Below are positions 17,300-25,417 of a stretch of 64,000 bases of DNA, piece by piece. The first letter of the stretch is position 1. The number at the start of each line of letters is the position of its first letter. Below the pieces are notes generated by a model. That model was given only the letters and a program-made list of their open reading frames with translations. It was not told where the DNA came from and did not search any database. Origin of the DNA: Paenibacillus psychroresistens. GTDB taxonomy: Bacteria > Bacillota > Bacilli > Paenibacillales > NBRC-103111. Location of the stretch: contig NZ_CP034235.1 in assembly GCF_009728935.1 (NCBI RefSeq), positions 5,965,501 to 6,029,500 of the forward strand, written 5' to 3'. The translations under genes and the position numbers were made by a program.

Positions 17300-19097
17300 C
17301 TTCTATAGTGATCTGAATTTACGATATAAACTTTTTATCCAATATCTCCTGCTGATCTCGGTGCCTTTTATCATCTTCATCCTGGTCAATAATTATATTG
17401 CTTCCAAGGATTTAGAGAAGCAAGCGCAGTATTCCTCCCAACAAACCTTCGAGCAGAATCGGACACTTTTGGAGAACAAAATTGATATTATTAAAACCTA
17501 TTTAACTGTGGTTTCTACGAACGATACGGTCCTAAAAATCTTGAAAACTAAATCTGAGTATTATGTGAATCGCATGGGATTCTGGGGCTTTGATTTATCA
17601 GAGATCCGCAAACAATTCTATAACGCGAAACCAAGCATTGAGATTGCCCAGACAACGATATATACCCAAGAAGCCATAACTACTTTTAACGAGAGCTATG
17701 ATTTTTTGAACACTTCAAGAATCTTCAATACGGTTTGGTATTCCAAACTAAGCTCGAAAACTAGCATATTTGAATGGTTTCAAGATACCTCTACACCCTC
17801 AGATACTTACGAATCAACAACCAAATATATTTCAGTAGCAAGAGGAATAGCTAAATTAGAAAATCTCGACGATTTTCTCGGATTTATTAGGCTGGATGTA
17901 CCCGAAACTCTCATCACCAACATACTTGATAATGTTGCTTTCTTTAAAAACTCTTCTGTTTATTTATTGAATAACAAAGATGAAATTTTAAGCAAGTCAT
18001 CTTCAACCGATTCTAATAATATCCATTTATTATCTAATCTGCCCAGCCAAGATTTGATTAGCAATTTAAATACAGGCATTTGGAAAAAACATACTATTGA
18101 TGGAAAAGATTACTTAGTCGGTTTGCAAAGGGTTTTTGGTGTTGATTGGCATTTAGTAATCTTTATCCCTTATGCAGAAATCCTTGCCTCACAAGGCAAA
18201 GCAATTAAACAAATGTTATGGATTACGTTATTTATCATCCCCTTCACGCTGCCACTTGCCTTCTTCGCAGCAGCATCGGGAACAAGAAGAATACGCAGTC
18301 TAATTTCCCAAATGAAAAGTGTAAAACAAGGTGATTTCAATGTGCGGATCAAGCACGAAAGCAAGGATGAAATCGGTGAGCTATCACGTAATTTCAACTC
18401 GATGATCACTAAAGTAACACAACTATTGGAAGAGAAATACGCATTAGGCCAGGATGTTAAATCCATGGAATTAAAAGCGCTTCAAGCACAAATAAACCCC
18501 CATTTTCTCTACAATACATTAGACCTTATTTATTGGAAGGCCTTGAGAATAAAGGAAGAAAGTATTTATGAGGTTGTCCAAGCTTTATCTAAATTCTATA
18601 AGCTAAGCTTAAGCAAAGGGGAAGACATTGTTACAATCAGAAATGAACTTGAACATATTCAAGCCTACGTTGATATTCAAAATGCGAGGTTTAAGAATGG
18701 GATTAACCTAATTATTGATGTTCCTGATGAGTTTTATGCATACAAGCTCCCAAAGATTACCTTGCAGCCTCTGATCGAGAACTCCATTATTCATGGAATT
18801 CTCGAAACAGAGGAAGAGCGAGGCACGATTACGATAAGTGGATATATGGATGAGCACAAATTTATTCTCGAACTAAAAGATGATGGAGTGGGAATCTCGG
18901 AGGAAAAGATTAATACTATCTTCAAGATGAATACGGTAGACGCCTTCCATGGCTATGGTGTCAATAATATTAATAAGCGAATCAAGTTGCTTTATGGGGA
19001 AGAATATGGGATTTCTTATGGATATAATAAAAAAACCGGGACGACAGTCCTCATCACTTTACCCATCCAAACCAATGTCACTCAATCCAGCATATAG
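17280..19097 (+). CDS. YesM-type membrane sensor histidine kinase
   Basis: A 605-residue kinase with an N-terminal membrane helix (about 20-40), a large extracellular sensing domain, a second helix (about 315-335), a HAMP domain, and a His_kinase/HATPase module. The phosphorylated histidine is in QAQINPHFLYNTLD near residue 407, the N-box region in LQPLIENSIIHGIL, and the ATP-lid glycines in DDGVGIS and GYGVNNINKR. It should sense an extracellular sugar, perhaps with the binding lipoprotein, and phosphorylate the regulator encoded just before it. Its last 16 bases overlap, tail to tail, the end of the BNR lipoprotein gene. Confidence 0.93.
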   Translation: MIKKLFSFYSDLNLRYKLFIQYLLLISVPFIIFILVNNYIASKDLEKQAQYSSQQTFEQNRTLLENKIDIIKTYLTVVSTNDTVLKILKTKSEYYVNRMGFWGFDLSEIRKQFYNAKPSIEIAQTTIYTQEAITTFNESYDFLNTSRIFNTVWYSKLSSKTSIFEWFQDTSTPSDTYESTTKYISVARGIAKLENLDDFLGFIRLDVPETLITNILDNVAFFKNSSVYLLNNKDEILSKSSSTDSNNIHLLSNLPSQDLISNLNTGIWKKHTIDGKDYLVGLQRVFGVDWHLVIFIPYAEILASQGKAIKQMLWITLFIIPFTLPLAFFAAASGTRRIRSLISQMKSVKQGDFNVRIKHESKDEIGELSRNFNSMITKVTQLLEEKYALGQDVKSMELKALQAQINPHFLYNTLDLIYWKALRIKEESIYEVVQALSKFYKLSLSKGEDIVTIRNELEHIQAYVDIQNARFKNGINLIIDVPDEFYAYKLPKITLQPLIENSIIHGILETEEERGTITISGYMDEHKFILELKDDGVGISEEKINTIFKMNTVDAFHGYGVNNINKRIKLLYGEEYGISYGYNKKTGTTVLITLPIQTNVTQSSI

Positions 19098-20227
19098 ATC
19101 TTCCACTTATCACTTTTAGGTTGTTGACGCAGACAGACTGACATTCTCCCAACCTCATTTTCTGTCTGCCCATCATTCTGATAATAAAGATTCATACAAA
19201 ACTCGGCAGGAGTCGGATCATTTGGCTGTAAGAATGAATAAGCACTATAGAAAGTATTCTTATGCTTTTTCAGCTGTGAGGTGTATTCGGAGACGTATTC
19301 AGCTGATCTTATCTCGAATAATGAGCTTACTTTCTTCTCATTCTGGCCTTGCCATGCTACTGCAAATTGCCTGACTACCTCAAGTGCTGCCTTATCACCA
19401 TTTAATTTCAGAATAGAGTTAAACGTGAAAAGCTGCCAAGTGCTGCCATTATCAGTCGATTCGTAATAAACGGTTTTTTTGCCAGCATCGCTTATATATT
19501 CAACCTTCACTGTAGCATGCCCCACTGAGTCAAAATATGGGATACTTACATTTGCATAACGAAAACCCTTTTCCTGCGGAAGAGCTTCAAGACTCCATGT
19601 TACTCCACCATCAACAGTATGATACAACGGAATAATGTCCGTTCCTCGATAATTGGTTGTAACCCAGCCCTCTTTGTCATTAATGAATAAAATCTCTTTA
19701 AGCTCACCCTCAATTACACTAGTAAAGTCACCTAATAAAGCCCACGATCTTCCCTTATCATCTGAACGGTATAGTGTTTTATTGTACACTCCATCCACAG
19801 ATTCAAAAGGTAAGGCTAGCATAATCCAGCTTGGGCCAGTTGCGTTTAACGAAGCAAATAAATGCTTCTGATCGACTTCTTTTTCCCATGGCTGTTTTGT
19901 AGGTAGAATTGTTGTAAACCAATCCACTCCCTTATTTTCTGTATAAGAAATCTGCAGACCCTGATCTCGATTATCTCGTGTAATAGCCCAACCCGTTATA
20001 TCGCTTTCTTCGTGGTTAAATGCTAGGCGTTCACCTGGGAAAGGAAACAGAAATCTCTCTAATTCAGGTATAGCTGTAGGTTCAGGAGTTATAATTGGTG
20101 TCATTGTTGGTAAGTTGGTTGGTGTCGATGTCATTACGGTTGCTGTTGGAGCCATAGTTGCTGAAATCTCTGACTTACAGCCAGCTAGCAATAGGATGAT
20201 TGTGAGCATAACAATAGATTTTTTCAT
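19082..20227 (-). CDS. Lipoprotein with BNR / Ycf48-like beta-propeller repeats
   Basis: A 381-residue exported protein. The signal peptide ends in ILLLAGCKSE, so Cys16 should be lipidated; a Thr/Pro-rich linker follows. Three Asp-box repeats are visible, SDDKGRSW, TVDGGVTW and STDNGSTW, and GWAITRDN/GWVTTNYRG resemble the GWaV motifs of Ycf48/Hcf136-like propellers. A separate C-terminal domain (about 280-381) looks like the small domain of other Paenibacillus lipoproteins. The ATG has GGAGG only three bases before it. It lies 22 bases after the DUF3048 lipoprotein gene, likely one operon. Function unknown; a cell-surface binding role is plausible. Confidence 0.8.
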   Translation of the reverse strand: MKKSIVMLTIILLLAGCKSEISATMAPTATVMTSTPTNLPTMTPIITPEPTAIPELERFLFPFPGERLAFNHEESDITGWAITRDNRDQGLQISYTENKGVDWFTTILPTKQPWEKEVDQKHLFASLNATGPSWIMLALPFESVDGVYNKTLYRSDDKGRSWALLGDFTSVIEGELKEILFINDKEGWVTTNYRGTDIIPLYHTVDGGVTWSLEALPQEKGFRYANVSIPYFDSVGHATVKVEYISDAGKKTVYYESTDNGSTWQLFTFNSILKLNGDKAALEVVRQFAVAWQGQNEKKVSSLFEIRSAEYVSEYTSQLKKHKNTFYSAYSFLQPNDPTPAEFCMNLYYQNDGQTENEVGRMSVCLRQQPKSDKWKIYMLD

Positions 20228-20249
20228 AATCCTCCATATATCAAATAAT

Positions 20250-21350
20250 TTAAGTTATGGTAAGCTCAGTCCCTTTCGGAACCACTTGAATCCATGTTTT
20301 ACCTGGCAGCAATCCAAGCTCACCCGTTGTGTCGCTTACGCGAATGAAACCATCTTTCTCTTTCCACGTGACTTCTTTAATAATTCCTTCTTGCAGTAAG
20401 TAGCCTTTCCCTGGCCCATGGATATTGACCGCACGCCGTCCCTCTTTATCCAAAATCTGATGAGAAGCCTCGCATATAATTATATTCTTCGCTTCGATTA
20501 TCTGACCACTTACTTTATCTTTATGTGGTTCACCCAGCATTGACCGTTGGAACAATCCGCTTACCTTGTCATAGGTGTAACCAACTTTATATCCTGCAAT
20601 GTATGGAATAGTTATATTGTTTACTACTTGCCCTTCTAGCTTGGAATCTAACGGTGCAGTAAACTTCAGCAATGGATTCTTCCACTCCACATGAAACTTT
20701 TTATCAAGCGCCGCTTGTCTGATTTTCTCAACATTTGAATAGAGATTATGAGGTGCTTTCCGAGATTTATCGCGCCAATAATACCGATCATCCCCATAGA
20801 CCTGATCCAGATGATCCACCTTCAGCCTGACAATCGCATTCATGCCATCTTGGCTCCAGCCTGCGTGTACCACAATTGCATCCAATCCTTTTCCAATCTC
20901 TACAAAATAAGGACGTATACTGCGAACGGGTCCAATGACAGCAGGGACTTTACTTTGATAAACAGCAATGAATCGGGTAATCTCACCCTCGGCGAGAATT
21001 TCATAAACAACATCTGCATCCGTTAGCCCTGTTTGCGGACGGGCGCTAGGTGAATTCTCCACCATGTACATGATGGGTCTTGCTGTGATCGGAGCCTCAA
21101 TACCTAATCCTGTTAGTGGTGCCTTATAAGGATCTGGCGTTGGTATTGGCGATGGTGATGGAGTGACTACCTCTGTTGGAGACGGTAAAGGCATTGTCGT
21201 TTCTTGAAGAATAGAGATCTGTGGAGTAACAGTAGATTCTCCACTATCACAGGAGGTTAATACAATTGCAGCAGTTAGTAACAATAAGGTATTTCGAAAT
21301 ATATGCCGCCTAGTCCGTGCAATTAATGTGGAATCCTGCGTGATTTTCAA
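20250..21350 (-). CDS. DUF3048 lipoprotein (YerB-like)
   Basis: A 366-residue exported protein with a DUF3048 domain, the family of Bacillus subtilis YerB. The N-terminus is basic and hydrophobic and ends in the lipobox VLTSCDSG; a Pro/Ser/Thr linker follows. The family core is clear in ARPIMYMVENSPSARPQTGL, ADVVYEILAEGEITRFIAVY and PVRSIRPYFVE. I place the start at TTG 21350 because GGGGGG lies six bases upstream; the two ATGs at 21365-21368 overlap that site. The biochemical role of the family is not established. It precedes the BNR lipoprotein gene by 22 bases. Confidence 0.88.
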   Translation of the reverse strand: MKITQDSTLIARTRRHIFRNTLLLLTAAIVLTSCDSGESTVTPQISILQETTMPLPSPTEVVTPSPSPIPTPDPYKAPLTGLGIEAPITARPIMYMVENSPSARPQTGLTDADVVYEILAEGEITRFIAVYQSKVPAVIGPVRSIRPYFVEIGKGLDAIVVHAGWSQDGMNAIVRLKVDHLDQVYGDDRYYWRDKSRKAPHNLYSNVEKIRQAALDKKFHVEWKNPLLKFTAPLDSKLEGQVVNNITIPYIAGYKVGYTYDKVSGLFQRSMLGEPHKDKVSGQIIEAKNIIICEASHQILDKEGRRAVNIHGPGKGYLLQEGIIKEVTWKEKDGFIRVSDTTGELGLLPGKTWIQVVPKGTELTIT

Positions 21351-21415
21351 ATCATATCCCCCCATCATTCTTATTCTTATTTAAACAGAATTTAGCATAA
21401 ATTGGAATACGCAAA

Positions 21416-21445
21416 CAGGACTTGAAGATTAATCTTCAAATCCTG
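21416..21445 (-). terminator. Hairpin after the 749-residue protein gene, probable end of locus 2 operon
   Basis: CAGGA-TTGAAGAT and ATCTTCAA-TCCTG form a 13-14 bp stem with a tiny loop and one mismatch. It lies 22 bases past the stop codon at 21468 on the minus strand. The following T-run is short (TTTG), so it may terminate weakly or only stabilise the end of the message. Confidence 0.55.
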
Positions 21446-21467
21446 CTATTTTCTAAGTAAGCACTCT

Positions 21468-23717
21468 CTATTTCGTCAGCTTTAGGTACAAGCTCTGATC
21501 CGCCTCTATTACTACATTTATTTGTTTATCCTTCATGGATAATGGCGTGATAATGGAGTCAAATGTTTCTCCCCAATAGGCTTGCGTACAATTTGAGTCT
21601 GCATTCACTTGAATTTGTATTGTTTTGTCGATGTTTTCTGGATTATAAACTATAAAAGTTAATTCAGCATCCGCAATCGCATCAAGCTCTGCAAACTTGT
21701 AGTTATTCAAATTCAACAGCAACACATCACGATCACTGCTTTTTGCAAAAGCTTCCCACATGAGATAGGCTTCAAACACTTGACCGGCACCGTAAATTTC
21801 TTGACCAATCCAGCCTGTCTTCTCATCCTCCAAGACGCCTAAATTCTCAAACGGAATGTACATAAGATCTGACATATGCCTATTCTCAGGCAAACATTCA
21901 GGAAACAGGTAAAAATTATTGATTCTAGCTTGATTAAAAACGCGGAGCAGTCCCTTGTGAACAGGATGTTTATCAAGTGTTGAAGCAATCCGCGCCAAGC
22001 ATTCTACATTCTCGAAAAAAGCTGGATAGATGATCGGCGTACATGCTTGGAACATTCCAAAAATGTGGTAATCTCTATATTCTTCCTTGGTATTATCATT
22101 GTACCAATACATCATGCGTAGGTTCTGAGCAAGCAGATATTCATAAATATTCTGATAATCTGTTTCAGCGGTTTTCTCATATAATTCGGACGCGGCTTGG
22201 ATTCCTAAGCCCAGCATGAATACCTCTTGCGCCAGCGAGTTAATCGGCAATTGATGCAGAATACGAACACCTTTTTTGGCTTCTTCTAAATAATGCTGCT
22301 TTTTAGTAACACTATGCAGCCTTAACATAAAATAAGCATATAAACCACTAATCGCATACGCATCCCCATTAGCATATTTACGCAAGGTTTTAAAATCAAA
22401 GGATAAAGGGAATAAATAATCAACGTTATGCGCAAGCGGAATTAAGATTGTTTCCACTTCTTGAATGACATAATTCAACATTTCTTGCTCTTGATTCAAA
22501 TGGGCTACCTGCCAAATTTGCTCCAATATATAAACATATTGCCAAGTCCCACTCGTGCCGAGAGGCTCATGTCTTGTATAATTGTTGCGTACTTGCTGCC
22601 GCATGAACTTAAGAATCCGTTCCAGCAGCTGCTGATAATGGGGATTATCCTTAATTTGATTGACTATCGTTAAGGGAAAGCTAATAAACGCAGCAGAATC
22701 CATACAAGGAATGGCTTTAAAATCAATGGTCAGGCTCTTCGCTTCAAAGGCCTCCTGCCAAGCAGGCGAATACCCATTAACATAATTGAGGATAAAGTCC
22801 TCATAAACACTATTATTGTTCCAGCATTGCGGACTTAAGAGATTCTCCGCGCAGTGTTCTGTGAAATCCTGCCAATCAGTTGCTTTAGGCGGCCACTCCG
22901 CTTTTGCTGGCACAAGCTCCAAGCAATGGTTCAATAAATCCGTAAGCGCCAATTGCTCTGTCGTTGCTTTGACTCTTTTTCTTATTTTGAGATAATATTC
23001 AAAGACTTGCTTTCCTTTGGGGAACAGCTTCCCTGAAAAACCATCGGCAAATAAACCAAGCTCATATTGCGGAGTAGGCTTATAGCTTCTACGAAAGCCA
23101 CAGCGATAATTAAGGAATCTAGCAATATTCTCCCGGGACATCCAGCTCATCGGAGTCATATTGAAGAACATCATTACTTCAAATTGATGATAGGAATCAT
23201 AATAATAAAGCGCAGGCAGGTCGTTCCCGTATGCCTCGTCATTCCATTTGGTTGGATTATTGATATTGGTTTTGTACCAAACATGATCGCCTCTGTCATA
23301 TGGCGGCAAACTACCCATATCGATCATAATTTCCGGTTCAAATCCATCCACCATTTGCAGAGTCAGATCCTCCTCGCTGTTGACTTCCACCTCAACTTTA
23401 AACCAATCTGTGGAAGGGAATATCGAAATCGTTCCGCTCCATGGATAATCGCATACTCCTTTGTGCGTCAGAACTCCGCCTTTAATGCCCGACACTTTGT
23501 ATTCATCTGCATTTGTAGTACGAGAAATCGTTTGGGGATAAAGATCAAAGCTTTTTCCCCGTATCAAGGGATTGCGGCTGTTCGATATTGGCTTCCATTG
23601 ATTATTGCCATCTATCACAAAAAGCGTATAGCCATAGCCTTGCAAATCTTCATGATAGTCAAAAACGATTTTCTGTTCATTGTTTTCTATTTCAATAGAT
23701 GCTAGTTTTATGTTCAT
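21468..23717 (-). CDS. Large uncharacterised protein, predicted beta-sandwich plus alpha/alpha-toroid
   Basis: A 749-residue cytoplasmic protein with no signal peptide that I do not recognise as a named family. Residues 1-260 are beta-rich with many aromatics (GSLPPYDRGDHVWYKTNINN, LPALYYYDSYHQFEVMMFFN), like the mutarotase-type sandwich that precedes many toroid enzymes. Residues about 270-650 are helical with repeated helix pairs and aromatic loops (GTSGTWQYVYILEQIWQ, DAYAISGLYAYFMLR, DEKTGWIGQEIYGAGQVFEA), consistent with an (alpha/alpha) toroid. A small beta domain closes the protein. This is the build of many polysaccharide lyases and glycosidases. It is the last gene of an operon with importer, SGNH esterase and mutarotase-fold genes, so an enzyme acting on the imported glycan is likely. 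Catalytic residues cannot be assigned. Confidence 0.8.
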   Translation of the reverse strand: MNIKLASIEIENNEQKIVFDYHEDLQGYGYTLFVIDGNNQWKPISNSRNPLIRGKSFDLYPQTISRTTNADEYKVSGIKGGVLTHKGVCDYPWSGTISIFPSTDWFKVEVEVNSEEDLTLQMVDGFEPEIMIDMGSLPPYDRGDHVWYKTNINNPTKWNDEAYGNDLPALYYYDSYHQFEVMMFFNMTPMSWMSRENIARFLNYRCGFRRSYKPTPQYELGLFADGFSGKLFPKGKQVFEYYLKIRKRVKATTEQLALTDLLNHCLELVPAKAEWPPKATDWQDFTEHCAENLLSPQCWNNNSVYEDFILNYVNGYSPAWQEAFEAKSLTIDFKAIPCMDSAAFISFPLTIVNQIKDNPHYQQLLERILKFMRQQVRNNYTRHEPLGTSGTWQYVYILEQIWQVAHLNQEQEMLNYVIQEVETILIPLAHNVDYLFPLSFDFKTLRKYANGDAYAISGLYAYFMLRLHSVTKKQHYLEEAKKGVRILHQLPINSLAQEVFMLGLGIQAASELYEKTAETDYQNIYEYLLAQNLRMMYWYNDNTKEEYRDYHIFGMFQACTPIIYPAFFENVECLARIASTLDKHPVHKGLLRVFNQARINNFYLFPECLPENRHMSDLMYIPFENLGVLEDEKTGWIGQEIYGAGQVFEAYLMWEAFAKSSDRDVLLLNLNNYKFAELDAIADAELTFIVYNPENIDKTIQIQVNADSNCTQAYWGETFDSIITPLSMKDKQINVVIEADQSLYLKLTK

Positions 23718-23739
23718 GTAAACTCAATCCCATCCTCGG

Positions 23740-24675
23740 TTAGTTAATAACGCTAAAATTTATGCTGGCATGCTTTTCACCCATAGGAGGCAAACAGATT
23801 GCAGTTCCCTTTATCACATTGTCTTGAAGCAAGGAAGCTGGCGGTGAGCTAAAAACCTCCAAGCCCACATTAAAATGCTTTCCATAGTAAGGAGCCGCCG
23901 TGCTTTCGCCATAATCCCGCCAGAACCACAGGTACGGCCAAACCCCTGCATCCCATTTAATTTCCGCGCCGATTCCCTGTGGGTTTATAAGCCGATAGCT
24001 GCCTATATCACAGGGAAAGACCTCAAAGCCGCCAGGTGATTTAGGCTCTGGAACTCTATAAGCATCCCTTGAATCTGGAAGCTCAATGCGTGTGCCCGGC
24101 TGCAAGAATGGACTGCCAAACGTGATATGGTGGCCCCAATCGAGCATAATTATGGCAGTTGAAGTGTTGTACAAGGTCTCTTGAATATCAAATCCTGCTT
24201 GATCATTCCGCATGCTAATGAGCTTTTCTATTCGCAGCGGCATACTCCTCAGGTTATTTTCAAATTTGACGGCAATTTCTTCTGGATCATCTTTTACAAT
24301 AGAGTAGCTCCATTCCGATAAGCTAACTTCTCCATAGGCTTCCAGCTTAACACCATTATGCAAATGTTCGCCGGATAGATTAGGCAAGATCTCTTGCCAG
24401 CCGCCTTCATATTGCATTTGAAAGGAAGTAAAAGCTGCTTCTTTCTTGCGCAAGCCTAAATAAGTGAACCAATTAAAATCCGTATCCGTTTTTTTATGCA
24501 GCAGCTCAATAATATCTGTACCTTTTCCAGGTAAAATCGATAAACGAAAATGCTCATTCTCCAGAACTACCATGGAGTAGCCTTTATAAACAAGCTCCGT
24601 TTTGATTCTGCACCCATAATTGCGATCATTATGCAAATGACTCACCTTTCTCAATATGGAGTTCTCTGGGTTCAT
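23740..24675 (-). CDS. Mutarotase-fold protein (aldose 1-epimerase-like, DUF4432/DUF5107 type)
   Basis: A 311-residue soluble protein with the galactose-mutarotase sandwich pattern: the N-terminal VVLENEHFRLSILPGKGTDI strand pair, GGWQEILPN, and a conserved His in LDWGHHITFGSPFL. Such proteins bind or epimerise sugars; this branch is mostly uncharacterised and may act on uronic or modified sugars. The ATG at 24675 lies ten bases after the SGNH gene's stop codon and has no strong ribosome site, so it is probably translated by coupling. It lies in the operon between the esterase and the 749-residue protein. Confidence 0.75.
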   Translation of the reverse strand: MNPENSILRKVSHLHNDRNYGCRIKTELVYKGYSMVVLENEHFRLSILPGKGTDIIELLHKKTDTDFNWFTYLGLRKKEAAFTSFQMQYEGGWQEILPNLSGEHLHNGVKLEAYGEVSLSEWSYSIVKDDPEEIAVKFENNLRSMPLRIEKLISMRNDQAGFDIQETLYNTSTAIIMLDWGHHITFGSPFLQPGTRIELPDSRDAYRVPEPKSPGGFEVFPCDIGSYRLINPQGIGAEIKWDAGVWPYLWFWRDYGESTAAPYYGKHFNVGLEVFSSPPASLLQDNVIKGTAICLPPMGEKHASINFSVIN

Positions 24676-24685
24676 CTGGTGAGAA

Positions 24686-25321
24686 TTAAAGCTCTACACC
24701 TACGGTTTTTAACCAAGCCTTAGCAATTAGCGCATGCCCAGCAGGTGAGGGATGTACGCCATCAGGAGCCCAATAGCTGCTTGCAGCCCGAGTGGAAGCC
24801 TGCGCAAAAATGCCGTCCAATGGCACAAGTAATGTATTAAACTCTCTTGCCAGCTCACGGACTACGTTTATCTTTGGATCCAGATCATCTCGCCATGCCT
24901 TCTGTCCATCTAACACTGGGAGCACGAATGGCTCCATTAAGATAATATTCGCACCTAGTTCGGCTTTTGTTCTGACCAGCAAGTCCCGATAACCTGCCTC
25001 ATATTCTTCCGTTGAAGTTGGATTGTTGCTGTCATAACGTCTCCAGGTATTATTAATACCAATGAATATCGATACCCAGGTTGGCTTTAAATCCAGACAA
25101 TCCTGCTGCCATCTTTCCTGCAGATCCGTGACCCGATTCCCGCTAATCCCTCTGTTCATAAAGGTTACTTGCTTCTCTGGATATTGAGCTGCATGCAACG
25201 CTGCAATCATCAGTACATAACCGAGCCCAAGCTCATGTGCATATTCGTTGCTGCGGCAAAGATCTGTAATACTATCTCCCTGAAACAAAACAAGATCCTG
25301 ATTTTTTATTAAGCTGTTCAT
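24686..25321 (-). CDS. SGNH/GDSL hydrolase, probable carbohydrate esterase
   Basis: A 211-residue cytoplasmic SGNH-fold esterase. The four catalytic blocks are present: block I FQGDSITD with the nucleophile Ser, block II GISGNRVTDL with the oxyanion Gly, block III FIGINNTW with the oxyanion Asn, and block V APDGVHPSPAGH with the Asp and His. This type commonly removes acetyl groups from sugars such as rhamnogalacturonan or xylan fragments. I start at ATG 25321, six bases after GAGGTG; the upstream GTG is part of that site. It is preceded by a long perfect palindrome and the binding-protein gene. Confidence 0.88.
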   Translation of the reverse strand: MNSLIKNQDLVLFQGDSITDLCRSNEYAHELGLGYVLMIAALHAAQYPEKQVTFMNRGISGNRVTDLQERWQQDCLDLKPTWVSIFIGINNTWRRYDSNNPTSTEEYEAGYRDLLVRTKAELGANIILMEPFVLPVLDGQKAWRDDLDPKINVVRELAREFNTLLVPLDGIFAQASTRAASSYWAPDGVHPSPAGHALIAKAWLKTVGVEL

Positions 25322-25356
25322 TCGGCTCACCTCATTAATAATGGAATAAAGTAAAT

Positions 25357-25384
25357 CTTTAGGGGCAAAGCTTTGCCCCTAAAG
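25357..25384 (-). terminator. 28-base perfect palindrome directly after the binding-protein gene of locus 2
   Basis: CTTTAGGGGCAAAG and CTTTGCCCCTAAAG (25357-25370 and 25371-25384) are exact reverse complements with no spacer; the RNA would fold into a strong hairpin with a few bases as loop. It lies 33 bases after the binding-protein stop and 35 bases before the SGNH start. No clear T-run follows on the minus strand, so it more likely protects the upstream message than terminates fully. Confidence 0.6.
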
Positions 25385-25417
25385 TATTTAGACATAATGT
25401 TTATGAATGCAGTAATT

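Noticed and set aside
17260..17300. Apparent frame change between the locus 1 regulator and kinase, checked as a possible frameshift
   Set aside because: Both proteins are complete with intact termini, and a 20-base overlap with a usable ribosome site is normal coupling.
23067..23705. 212-codon plus-strand open frame opposite the 749-residue protein
   Set aside because: It lacks start signals and family resemblance; the minus-strand gene fits the operon order and spacing.
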